Origin: Candidatus Rokuibacteriota bacterium
GTDB lineage: Bacteria > Methylomirabilota > Methylomirabilia > Rokubacteriales > CSP1-6
DNA length: 13,204 bases
Assembly: GCA_016201575.1 (NCBI GenBank)
Contig: JACQCN010000337.1
Span: 1 to 13,204, forward strand
Direction: 5' to 3'
Shown here: piece after piece, positions 5,446-13,096 of the stretch
How positions within the stretch are numbered: position 1 is the stretch's first letter
Layout: each line of letters opens with the position of its first letter
Notes under the pieces: model-generated
Databases searched by the model: none
What the model saw: the letters and a program-made list of their open reading frames with translations, nothing else
Told to the model about the DNA's origin: nothing
Position numbers and translations under genes: made by a program

Positions 5446-7644
5446 ATGGCGGACGGCATGGACGACATCAAGCCCCGGCTCCTGGCCACCTTCCGGGCGG
5501 AGGCCGAGGAGCACCTCCAGACGCTGGCGGCGAACCTGGCGGCCCTCGAGCGGGGGCTGCCTCCGGCGGAGGCCGGCTCGGTGCTCGAGGCCACGTTCCG
5601 GGAGGTGCACACGCTCAAGGGCGCCGCCCGCTCCGTCAGCCTGATGGACGTGGAGGCGCTCTGCCAGGCGCTGGAGTCGGTCCTGAGCCGGATCACGCGG
5701 TCTCGGCTCGCTCCGACCGGCCCGATCCTGAGCTGCCTTCAGGACGGGGTCGACGGCGTCGCCCGGCTCCTCACCGGGAGCGGCGCTCCCGTGCCCGTGC
5801 GCGACCTCATCGCGCGGCTGGCGGAGGCCGCCGCGGGGGCGGCGCCGGCAGGGACGCAGCCGTCGGCCGCGGCGGCGCCGCCCGACGCCACCGCGGCCAC
5901 GGCCGGGCTGCCGCCGGCCGACACGCTCCGACTCGGCGTCGCCCGGCTCGACGCGCTGCTCCTCCTGGCCGAGGATCTGCTCGCTCCCAAGCTCGCCGCC
6001 GCAGAGCGGGCGCGTGACGCCATGGCGCTCGTGGAGGCGGTGGCCCGCTGCCGCGCGGCCTCGGGCCGGAGCCGGTCGCGGCCGGACCCTGGGGGCGAGC
6101 CCGGGACCGAGCGGGCCAGGCTGGAGCCGGAGCTGAGCGCGCTCGACGCCCGGGCTCGCCAGTTGCTCGCGCAGCTCCTCCACGACGAGCGCGCGATCGC
6201 GCGGAACGTGGACGGGCTGCTCGACGACCTGCGGAAGCTGCGCATGATGCCGGCGTCGACCGTGCTGGACCTGTTCCCGCGGATGCTCCGCGACCTCGCC
6301 CGACAGCACGGCAAGGACGTGGAGTTCGTCGTTCAGGGAGACCACCTCGAGGTCGATCGGAAGGTCCTGCAGGCGATGAAGGAGCCCCTCATCCATCTGG
6401 TTCGGAACGCCATCGACCACGGGATCGAGCTGCCCGAGGCCCGGGCCCGGGCCGGCAAGCCGTCACGGGGCCGGATCGCGGCGACGGTCGTGGGCCGCGA
6501 GGACAACCGGGTCGAGATCACGGTGGAGGACGACGGCGGCGGGATCGATCTGGCCGGCGTCCGGGCCACGGCGGTCCGGTCGGGCTTCGTGCGCGCCGAG
6601 GAGGCTGAGGCGCTGACCGACGACGAGGCCGTGGACCTGATCTTCCGCTCCGGCCTCAGCACCAGCGCCATCATCACCGATGTCTCCGGCCACGGCCTGG
6701 GGCTGACCATCGTCAAGGAGCGGGTCGAGCAGCTCGGCGGCGAGCTGCGGGTGGCGACGCGCGGGGGTGGCGGGACGACGGTCCGGATGATGGTCCCTGC
6801 GACGATCGCGACGTTCCGGGGCGTCCTGGTGCGGGCGGGCGGGCAACTGTTCCTGGTGCCCCTGGAAGCCGTCGGGCAAGCCATCCGCATCGCACGGGAC
6901 GAAATCGAGAGCGTGCAGGGGCGCGCGGTGGTCCGCTGGAACGGCCACGCGCTCCCCGTCGCCCCGCTGAGCGGACTGCTCGGGCTCCCCGAGCCGTCTG
7001 AGCCGTCCGAGCCGTCCGAGCCGGGTTCCCGGTGGCCGTGCGTCGTCGTGAAAGTCGGTGAGGAGCGGGCCGGGCTGGTGGTCGAGGAGGTGCTCGGCGA
7101 CCGGGAGGTGGTGGTCAAGGAGTTCGGCCCGCCGCTGCACCGGGTCAGGAACTTGGCGGGGGTCGGCCTGCTGGGGACCGGCCAGGTGGCCCCGATCCTC
7201 CGCCCGGGAGACCTCCTCCAGTCGGTCCGGGAGGCGGCGCGTCAGCCCGCGCCCCCGGTCGCTCCGACGTCGAGCGACCGCGCGCCGGTGATTCTCGTGG
7301 TGGACGACTCGATCACCACCCGGACGATGGAGAAGAGCCTGCTCGAGACGGCCGGCTACCGGGTGCTGGTGGCCGTGGACGGGATCGAGGCCTGGACTCT
7401 TCTGAAGAGCGTGGAGATCGACCTCGTGGTGTCGGACGTGGACATGCCGCGGATGGACGGCTTCGATCTCACGGCCAGGATCCGGGCCGACCAGAGACTC
7501 GCGAACCTCCCGGTGATCCTGGTGACGGCCCTGGAGGCCAGGGAGGACAAGGAGCGGGGCATCGAGGTCGGCGCCAACGCCTACATCGTCAAGTCGACCT
7601 TCGACCGGTCAAACCTGCTCGAGATCGTCCGGCGGCTGGCATGA
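5446..7644 (+). CDS. cheA: CheA-type histidine kinase with fused C-terminal receiver (WspE-like)
   Basis: This 732-residue kinase is the core of the chemosensory complex. The P1/Hpt domain has the phospho-acceptor His55 in REVHTLKGAARS. An Ala/Pro linker (about 125-155) follows and no P2 domain for CheY/CheB docking is visible. P3 dimerisation helices lie around 160-275 with LLDDLRKLRMMPAS. The P4 ATPase has the N box HLVRNAIDHGIE (317-328), G1 EDDGGGI (361-367), STS in the F-box region (405-407) and G2 SGHGLGL (414-420); the last motif is SGRGVG in many CheAs. The CheW-like P5 (about 452-600) contains a Glu-Pro-Ser repeat. The receiver (615-732) has acid pair Asp620/Asp621, phospho-Asp664 in SDVDMP, Thr694 and Lys716. 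Fused receivers can act as phosphate sink or relay. ATG 5446 fits the family; an ATG four codons later is possible. The stop overlaps cheB as ATGA. Confidence 0.97.
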   Translation: MADGMDDIKPRLLATFRAEAEEHLQTLAANLAALERGLPPAEAGSVLEATFREVHTLKGAARSVSLMDVEALCQALESVLSRITRSRLAPTGPILSCLQDGVDGVARLLTGSGAPVPVRDLIARLAEAAAGAAPAGTQPSAAAAPPDATAATAGLPPADTLRLGVARLDALLLLAEDLLAPKLAAAERARDAMALVEAVARCRAASGRSRSRPDPGGEPGTERARLEPELSALDARARQLLAQLLHDERAIARNVDGLLDDLRKLRMMPASTVLDLFPRMLRDLARQHGKDVEFVVQGDHLEVDRKVLQAMKEPLIHLVRNAIDHGIELPEARARAGKPSRGRIAATVVGREDNRVEITVEDDGGGIDLAGVRATAVRSGFVRAEEAEALTDDEAVDLIFRSGLSTSAIITDVSGHGLGLTIVKERVEQLGGELRVATRGGGGTTVRMMVPATIATFRGVLVRAGGQLFLVPLEAVGQAIRIARDEIESVQGRAVVRWNGHALPVAPLSGLLGLPEPSEPSEPSEPGSRWPCVVVKVGEERAGLVVEEVLGDREVVVKEFGPPLHRVRNLAGVGLLGTGQVAPILRPGDLLQSVREAARQPAPPVAPTSSDRAPVILVVDDSITTRTMEKSLLETAGYRVLVAVDGIEAWTLLKSVEIDLVVSDVDMPRMDGFDLTARIRADQRLANLPVILVTALEAREDKERGIEVGANAYIVKSTFDRSNLLEIVRRLA
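6991..7023 (+). repeat. Nine-base tandem repeat encoding Glu-Pro-Ser inside the CheA P5 domain
   Basis: GAGCCGTCT, GAGCCGTCC, GAGCCGTCC and a partial GAGCCG follow one another in frame, giving EPSEPSEPSEP at residues 516-526. The near-identical third-codon positions point to recent slippage expansion rather than conserved protein sequence. The repeat falls in a surface loop of the CheW-like domain, between LSGLLGLP and the strand WPCVVVKVG. Copy number could vary among strains without breaking the frame. Confidence 0.8.
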
Positions 7645-8699
7645 CCACGCCGCCCGAGGAGAAGCGCGTGATCCGGGTACTTGTGGCCGAGGACTCGGCG
7701 GTGACGCGCGAGTATCTCGTGCATCTGCTGAACACCGATCCCGCGCTGGAGGTGGTGGGCATCGCCAGGGACGGAGTCGAGGCGGTCGAGCAGGCCCAGC
7801 GGCTCAAGCCGGACGTTATCGCCATGGACATCCACATGCCCCGCCTCGACGGCTACGAGGCGACGCGTCAGATCATGGAGCGCGTCCCCACGCCCATCGT
7901 GATGGTCACCGCCAGCCTCGAGCGAGACGAGGTGGTGATGAGCTTCGAGGCCCTCAGGAACGGGGCGCTCGCGGTCGTCGCGAAGCCCGCTGGACCGGAT
8001 CACCCGGACCGCGACGAGAGCGTCCGGCAGTTCGTGGACACGGTGAAGCTGATGGCGGAAGTCAAGGTGGTCCGTCGGTGGCCCCGCCGCCCACCCGCCC
8101 GCCTCGCCCCGCCCCCCGCCCGCGCCGCAGGAAGGATCGACGTCGTGGCCATCGGCGCGTCGACCGGCGGCCCCCAGACGATCGCCGAGATCCTGGCAGG
8201 GCTGCCGCGCGACCTGCCCGTCCCCATCCTCGCCGTCCAGCACATCGCACCCGGGTTCATCGGCGGCCTGGCCGAGTGGCTGAACGGCCAGACGGCGCTC
8301 GGCGTGAAGGTGGCCGAGCCGGCCGAGGCGATGCGTCCTGGAAGCATGTACCTCGCCCCTGACGGCTTCGACATCGGCGTCGCGGCCGACGGGCGGATAC
8401 GGCTCGTCCAAGACCCGGCCAGCGACGGCTTCCGCCCCTCGGCCTCCTACCTCTTCCACTCCGTGGCCGCGGTGTACGGACGCTCCGCGGTGGGTGTCCT
8501 GCTCACCGGGATGGGCCGCGACGGCGCCGACGGCCTCAGGCATCTGCGGGATGCTGGCGGGGTCACCATCGCCCAGGACGCGGAATCCAGTGTCGTATTC
8601 GGCATGCCGGGCGAGGCGATCCGTCTCGGCGCGGCCGGGTATATCCTGGCCCCGGCGCAGATCGGGGCCATGATCCGCTGGCTGGCCGTTCGAGCGTAG
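7641..8699 (+). CDS. cheB: CheB-type receptor methylesterase/deamidase with receiver domain (WspF-like)
   Basis: This 352-residue protein removes methyl groups from the receptor when phosphorylated by CheA. The N-terminal receiver (about 10-130) has the acidic residues Glu17/Asp18, phospho-Asp63 in AMDIHMPRLDG, Thr90 and Lys115 in VAKPAG. A short basic, proline-rich linker (145-163) leads to the esterase domain with the Ser-His-Asp triad: Ser174 in IGASTGGPQT, His201 in AVQHIAPGF, and Asp294 in LTGMGRDGADG. All key residues are present, so it should be active. The length matches standard CheB. ATG 7641 overlaps the cheA stop as ATGA, which suggests coupled translation. With CheR-TPR it forms a complete adaptation pair, so the system should adapt. 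Loss of WspF activates Wsp in Pseudomonas; a similar role here is inference. Confidence 0.97.
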   Translation: MTTPPEEKRVIRVLVAEDSAVTREYLVHLLNTDPALEVVGIARDGVEAVEQAQRLKPDVIAMDIHMPRLDGYEATRQIMERVPTPIVMVTASLERDEVVMSFEALRNGALAVVAKPAGPDHPDRDESVRQFVDTVKLMAEVKVVRRWPRRPPARLAPPPARAAGRIDVVAIGASTGGPQTIAEILAGLPRDLPVPILAVQHIAPGFIGGLAEWLNGQTALGVKVAEPAEAMRPGSMYLAPDGFDIGVAADGRIRLVQDPASDGFRPSASYLFHSVAAVYGRSAVGVLLTGMGRDGADGLRHLRDAGGVTIAQDAESSVVFGMPGEAIRLGAAGYILAPAQIGAMIRWLAVRA

Positions 8700-8710
8700 G
8701 GGGAAGGCCG

Positions 8711-11665
8711 ATGGAGCGCACGATCCTCGCGGTGGAAGACAGCCCGACCCAGGCCGAGCGCCTCCGGCTCCTGCTGGAGGTGGCGGGCTACCGGGTGATC
8801 ATGGCCGCGAACGGACGGGAAGGTCTGGAGATCGTCCGAAGCTCGCGGCCCGACCTCATCATCTCCGACGTGGTGATGCCCGAGATGGATGGCTACGCCT
8901 TCTGCCGGGCGGTGAAGTCCGTGGAGGCGACGCGGCGGATCCCGTTCGTCCTCCTCACCGAGCGGAAGGATCCGGCCAACATCATCCTCGGGCTCGAGAA
9001 GGGGGCGGACAACTTCATCACCAAGCCGTTCGAGGACGACCAGCTCCTCGACCGGGTCCGGCGGATCTTCGAGCATCTCGAGCATCGGCGGAGGGGCCAC
9101 CTCGAGATGGAGGTGGCGGTGCACGTGGGCGGGAAGGAGATCGTCCTCTCCGCCGACAAGCAGCAGATCATCGAGCTGCTCTTCGCCACCTTCGAGGATC
9201 TTGGTCGCGTGAACACCCAGCTCGCGGACTCCCAGCGGACCATCGAGGAGTACGCCCGCCGGCTGGAGGCAATGGTCCAGGAGCGGAGCGAGCAGCTCCG
9301 GAGCCTGTTCGAGGGCGTGCCGGTCGGGCTTCACCGGACCACTCCGGACGGACAGATACTCGACGCCAATCCCGCCCTGGTGCAGATGCTGGGCTACCCG
9401 GATCGCGAAAGCCTGCTGAGGGTCAAGACCCCCAGCCTGTACGTGAACCGAGAGGACCGCCGCGTGTTCAGGTCGCGGATCGAGCGCGACGGCGTCGTGC
9501 GCGACTTCGAGGCGCAGTTCCGCCAGCGCGACGGGACCGTGATCTGGACTCAGGCCAACGCCCGGGCCGTCCGCGACGAGGGCGGCCGGGTGCTGTATTA
9601 CGAAGGCAGCGTGCAGGACATCACCGCGCGGAAGCGCGCCGAGGCCGAGCTGAGGGCCCGGGCCCGCCAGCATGCGGCGATCGCGGAGCTCGGCCAGCAA
9701 GCGCAGCCGTCCGCGCGCATCCAGCTGTTCCTGAACGAGGCGGCCACCGTGGTGGCCCGGACGCTGGAGGTCGAGTACTGCAAGATCCTCGAGCTGGGTG
9801 CCGACGGCCAGACGCTGCGCCTGTGCGCCGGCGCGGGCTGGAAGTCGGGGTACGTCGAGGATACCACGGTGCCGGCCGGGGTCGGCTCGCAGGCGGGGTA
9901 CACCCTGATGTCGAGCGCCCCGGTGATCGTCGAGGACCTCCGGACCGAAACGCGGTTCGCGGTGCCGCAGTTCCTGGTCGAGCACGGCGTGGTCAGCTCG
10001 GTCAGCGTCGTCATTGTCGGCCAGGACCGCCCCTTCGGGGTCCTCGGCGCCGACACCAGGCGGCAGCGGGCCTTCACCGACGACGAGGTTCACTTCCTCC
10101 AAGCTGTCGCCAACGTGCTGGCCGTGGGAATCCAGAGGGAGCAGGCCGAGAGCGCCCTCCGCCGCAGCGAGGAGCACTTCCGGTCGCTGATCGAGAATGC
10201 CCTGGACATCATCACCGTTCTCGACCGCGACGGGGTCGTCCGCTACGAGAGCCCCTCGCTCGAGCGCATCCTCGGGTACCGGCCCGAGGAGCTGGTCGGC
10301 CGGGACGCCTTCGGGCTGATCCATCCCGACGACGCTCCCGGCGTGCTCCAGGTCTTCGCCGAAGCGGCCGACACGCCCGGCTTCACGGCGTCCGTGGAGT
10401 TCCGCTTCCGCCACAAGGACGGCTCCTGGCGGGTGCTGGAGGCGATCGGGAAGAATCTCCTCCACGATCCCTCGGTGCGGGGCCTCGTCGTCAACTCGCG
10501 CGACATCACCGCGCGGAAGCGGGCGGAGGCGGAGATCCAGCGGCAGCGCGAGGCGCTGCTCCAGCGCGAGAAGCTGGCCGCCATGGGCGCGCTGCTGGCG
10601 GGCGTCGCCCACGAGCTGAACAATCCCCTGTCGGTGGTGATGGGGCAGGCCGCGATGCTCCGGAGAGCGGCGGAGAGCGAAGCGCCGGCGGGACGGGCAG
10701 AGAAGATCGAGAAGGCGGCCGACCGGTGCGCGCGCATCGTGAAGAACTTCCTCGCCCTCGCGCGCCAGCGCCCCCCGGAGCGGTCGAGAGTGGGGCTCAA
10801 CCAGGTCGTCGAGGACGCCGTGGAGCTGCTCGCCTACCAGCTCCGCGTGGACGACGTGGAGGTGGACCTCGACCTCGGCGACGGCCTCCCCGAGCTCTGG
10901 GCCGACCTCCATCAGCTCCACCAGGTGGTGATCAACCTCGTCTCGAACGCCCGTGACGCGATGCGCGAGACGGCGCCACCCCGGCGCTTGACCCTTGCCA
11001 CCCGGCACGATCCTGCTCGCGCGCGGGTCACGCTCAGGATTGCCGACACCGGACCCGGAATGCCGCCCGAGGTCCAGGCGCGCATCTTCGAGCCGTTCTT
11101 CACGACGAAGCCGGCCGGCCAGGGAACGGGGCTGGGGCTCTCGCTCTGCCACGGGATCGTCGAGGGGCACGGCGGGGTCATGCACGTCGAGAGCCGGACG
11201 GGCCAGGGCTCGACCTTCATGGTCGAGCTGCCGGTGGAGACGGCGCCGCCCTCTCAGCCCGAAGCGCTCTCCGAGGAGACCCTTCCATTGGTGACCGGGA
11301 AGGCGATCCTGGTCGTTGACGACGAGCCCGACGTGGCGGGCGTGCTCGCCGAGATGCTCGTGGCGGATGGGCATCAGGTGGAGACGGCGGCGAGCGGGGT
11401 GCGGGCCCTCGAGAAGCTCGCGGAGCGCGACTATGATCTGATCGTGAGCGACATCAAGATGCCCGAGCTCGACGGCCCCGGGCTGTACCGTGAGATCGAG
11501 CGCCGCTACCCGCGCCTCCGTCGCCGGATCATTTTCCTGACGGGGGACACCCTGAGCGCATGGACAGACGACTTCCTGGCCCAGACCGAGGCTTCCAGCC
11601 TGAGCAAGCCCTTCGTGCCGGGCGAGGTGCGGCGAGCGGTTCAGCGCGCCCTGCGGACGGCATGA
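8711..11665 (+). CDS. Soluble hybrid histidine kinase REC-PAS-GAF-PAS-HisKA-HATPase-REC, in the WspR position
   Basis: This 984-residue protein has no TM segments. REC1 (4-120) has Glu9/Asp10, phospho-Asp53 in SDVVMPEMDG, Thr83 and Lys105. A segment at about 130-195 (including SADKQQIIELLFATFEDLGR) runs into a coiled coil. PAS-A is at about 196-310, a GAF-like domain at about 320-475, and PAS-B at about 485-605; both PAS domains end in DITARKRAEAE. HisKA carries His634 in AGVAHELNNPLS. The ATPase has Asn746 in INLVSNARDAM, DTGPGMP, FEPFFTTK and GTGLGLSLCHG. REC2 (865-984) has Asp870/Asp871, phospho-Asp914 in SDIKMPELDG, Thr944 and Lys966. Both receivers look functional. It lies 11 bases after cheB with a GGGGGAAGG Shine-Dalgarno and closes the operon, so CheA probably phosphorylates REC1. 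There is no DNA-binding or GGDEF output domain, and no partner regulator follows. Its final target is unknown. Confidence 0.95.
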   Translation: MERTILAVEDSPTQAERLRLLLEVAGYRVIMAANGREGLEIVRSSRPDLIISDVVMPEMDGYAFCRAVKSVEATRRIPFVLLTERKDPANIILGLEKGADNFITKPFEDDQLLDRVRRIFEHLEHRRRGHLEMEVAVHVGGKEIVLSADKQQIIELLFATFEDLGRVNTQLADSQRTIEEYARRLEAMVQERSEQLRSLFEGVPVGLHRTTPDGQILDANPALVQMLGYPDRESLLRVKTPSLYVNREDRRVFRSRIERDGVVRDFEAQFRQRDGTVIWTQANARAVRDEGGRVLYYEGSVQDITARKRAEAELRARARQHAAIAELGQQAQPSARIQLFLNEAATVVARTLEVEYCKILELGADGQTLRLCAGAGWKSGYVEDTTVPAGVGSQAGYTLMSSAPVIVEDLRTETRFAVPQFLVEHGVVSSVSVVIVGQDRPFGVLGADTRRQRAFTDDEVHFLQAVANVLAVGIQREQAESALRRSEEHFRSLIENALDIITVLDRDGVVRYESPSLERILGYRPEELVGRDAFGLIHPDDAPGVLQVFAEAADTPGFTASVEFRFRHKDGSWRVLEAIGKNLLHDPSVRGLVVNSRDITARKRAEAEIQRQREALLQREKLAAMGALLAGVAHELNNPLSVVMGQAAMLRRAAESEAPAGRAEKIEKAADRCARIVKNFLALARQRPPERSRVGLNQVVEDAVELLAYQLRVDDVEVDLDLGDGLPELWADLHQLHQVVINLVSNARDAMRETAPPRRLTLATRHDPARARVTLRIADTGPGMPPEVQARIFEPFFTTKPAGQGTGLGLSLCHGIVEGHGGVMHVESRTGQGSTFMVELPVETAPPSQPEALSEETLPLVTGKAILVVDDEPDVAGVLAEMLVADGHQVETAASGVRALEKLAERDYDLIVSDIKMPELDGPGLYREIERRYPRLRRRIIFLTGDTLSAWTDDFLAQTEASSLSKPFVPGEVRRAVQRALRTA

Positions 11666-11689
11666 CTCGCGCGCCTTCCTGGCGTCCGC

Positions 11690-11718
11690 TTGACAACTAA
11701 AGAGAGTGCTTTCACAGT
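11690..11718 (+). promoter_or_regulatory. Candidate promoter for the ABC binding-protein gene
   Basis: A perfect -35 hexamer TTGACA (11690-11695) lies in an AT-richer pocket in the 101-base gap after the hybrid kinase gene. With a 17-base spacer the -10 would be CACAGT (11713-11718), matching only 3 of 6, so activation by a regulator may be needed. The predicted start is near 11725, about 40 bases before the ATG. It suggests that the binding-protein gene is a separate transcription unit. Confidence 0.45.
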
Positions 11719-11766
11719 AGGCCCCCTCGATAAGTCCCGGCCTCAGTCCCACAAGGGGGGCGGATC

Positions 11767-13053
11767 ATGCACCAGCCAGTCAGCCGTCGCGCACTCCTGA
11801 AGGGCGCCGTCGCGGGGGCCGTGGTGTCGGCGCCGGCGGTGATCACCCGGCCCGGGTGGTCGCAGACCCGGCCGATCAAGGTCGGCATCCTGGAGCCGCT
11901 CAGCGGGCCCGTCAAGTACATCGGGGAATCGTTCGTCGCCGCCACCCGGTTCGCCGCCGACCGGGTCAACCGGGCTGGCGGGGTGCTCGGCCGCCGGCTG
12001 GATATCGTGCCGGCCGACAGCGAGCTGAAGCCGGACGTGGCCACGCGGCGGGCGAACGACCTGATCCTGACCGAGCAGGTCGACCTCCTCGCGGTGGGCA
12101 CGGGGTCGAACATCGGGAAGGCGGCGTCCCAGGTGGCGAGCCAGTACCGGAAGCTGTTCGTGTCCTACGCGACCGAGGCCGCCGAGCTGACCGGCGCCGA
12201 GTTCTTCCGGACGACGTTCCGCTGCTGCCTGAACACCGACATGCACGCCGCGCAGTTCGCCGTCTACTTCGCCCGCCTCGCTCCGCAGCGATACACCAAG
12301 TTCTACCTGCTGAACCAGGACTACAACTTCGGCCACGCCGCCGCCGAGGGCTTCAAGCGGAAGTTCGACCGCGTGCGCGCCGCGGGCCAGCAGATCATCG
12401 CCGACGAGTACCACCCGCTCCAGAAGGTGCAGGACTTCGCGCCCTACGTCACGAAGATCATGGCCTCGGGGGCGGAGGTCGTGATCACGGGCGACTGGGG
12501 CCAAGACCTGCGCCTCCTGCTCCAGCAGGGGGCGGCGCTCGGCTGGAAGGTGAAGATCGGGAACTTCTTCCTCTACGATCCGGTCGTGCTCAAGGCGGTG
12601 GGAAAGCCGGCGATCGGGCACGTCACCGCGGACGCTTACCTGCTGACCGTCGACACGCCGGAGAACCGCGACTTCATCAAGGCCTGGCGCGACCACTACC
12701 CCGACGCGCCGCTCAGCTACCGCTACCCCGAAGGCGCCTACGCCCGCGCGGCCTACGCGATCCTGTGGCTGGCCGAGGTCATCAGGACGGCGGGCAGCGT
12801 GGAGACGGAGGCGCTGATCAAGGCGTGGGAGGGGGCCCGGTTCACGACGGCCTGGGGCGAGGTCGAGATGCGCGCGTGCGACCACCAGATGCTCACGCCG
12901 GGCTACGTCGCCGAGATCATGGAGCCGGAGAAGATCCCGGCGTCGATCCGGTACTGGGGCACCGAGTTCCCAGGGGCGGGGACGCCGACGCCGATCCCCC
13001 GCGAGGAGATGGTCGTGCCCCCGCGCGAGACCGGCAACGCCCGCTGCGCCTGA
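11767..13053 (+). CDS. Tat-exported LivK-type periplasmic substrate-binding protein of an ABC transporter
   Basis: This 428-residue protein starts with a twin-arginine signal (SRRALLKGAVAGAVVSAPAV, residues 6-25) and probably matures near residues 32-34 (WSQ|TRP). The mature part opens with IKVGILEPLSGPVKYIGES, the usual first strand and ligand loop of the Peripla_BP_6/LivK (type I) fold. It continues with an inter-lobe pattern of AVGTGSNIGKAASQVA, KFYLLNQDYNFG and AEVVITGDWGQDLR. The length is normal. Such proteins deliver branched-chain amino acids, short amides, urea or aromatic acids to LivHMGF-type transporters; the ligand cannot be told from sequence. No permease or ATPase gene is present up to the window end. 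The ATG has a strong AAGGGGGG Shine-Dalgarno 6 bases upstream. Preceded by its own candidate promoter, it need not be co-expressed with the che operon, though type I binding proteins sometimes feed chemoreceptors. Confidence 0.93.
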   Translation: MHQPVSRRALLKGAVAGAVVSAPAVITRPGWSQTRPIKVGILEPLSGPVKYIGESFVAATRFAADRVNRAGGVLGRRLDIVPADSELKPDVATRRANDLILTEQVDLLAVGTGSNIGKAASQVASQYRKLFVSYATEAAELTGAEFFRTTFRCCLNTDMHAAQFAVYFARLAPQRYTKFYLLNQDYNFGHAAAEGFKRKFDRVRAAGQQIIADEYHPLQKVQDFAPYVTKIMASGAEVVITGDWGQDLRLLLQQGAALGWKVKIGNFFLYDPVVLKAVGKPAIGHVTADAYLLTVDTPENRDFIKAWRDHYPDAPLSYRYPEGAYARAAYAILWLAEVIRTAGSVETEALIKAWEGARFTTAWGEVEMRACDHQMLTPGYVAEIMEPEKIPASIRYWGTEFPGAGTPTPIPREEMVVPPRETGNARCA

Positions 13054-13096
13054 GCGCTCCTAGCGCGGATCATTCATGAACGTCGCGCCCAGCGGC

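Noticed and set aside
3693..5696. Minus-strand open frame of 667 codons opposite the MCP and cheA start
   Set aside because: It lies across two well-supported genes, has low-complexity composition and shows no recognisable domain.
1321..8699. Flagellar chemotaxis operon
   Set aside because: There is no CheY, CheZ, CheC, CheD or flagellar gene, CheR carries TPRs, CheA carries a receiver and there are two CheWs. This set fits Wsp/ACF-type systems instead.
11671..11685. Stem CGCC-TTCCT-GGCG after the hybrid kinase as operon terminator
   Set aside because: Four to five pairs, no T-run; too weak. I see no clear terminator for the che operon.
8447..11752. Minus-strand open frame of 1101 codons opposite the hybrid kinase gene
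   Set aside because: It is antisense to a gene with clear domains. Its translation is rich in Arg, Gly, Leu, Asp and His without any motif, as expected for the mirror of GC-rich codons.
1..13053. A single amide-utilisation locus sensed by the chemosensory system
   Set aside because: The amidase gene is divergent, the binding-protein gene has its own candidate promoter and no regulator or permease links them, so a common pathway is not supported beyond proximity.
13054..13066. Small stem GCGCT-CCT-AGCGC just after the binding-protein stop as a terminator
   Set aside because: Only five pairs and no T-run follow, so I do not call it an intrinsic terminator.
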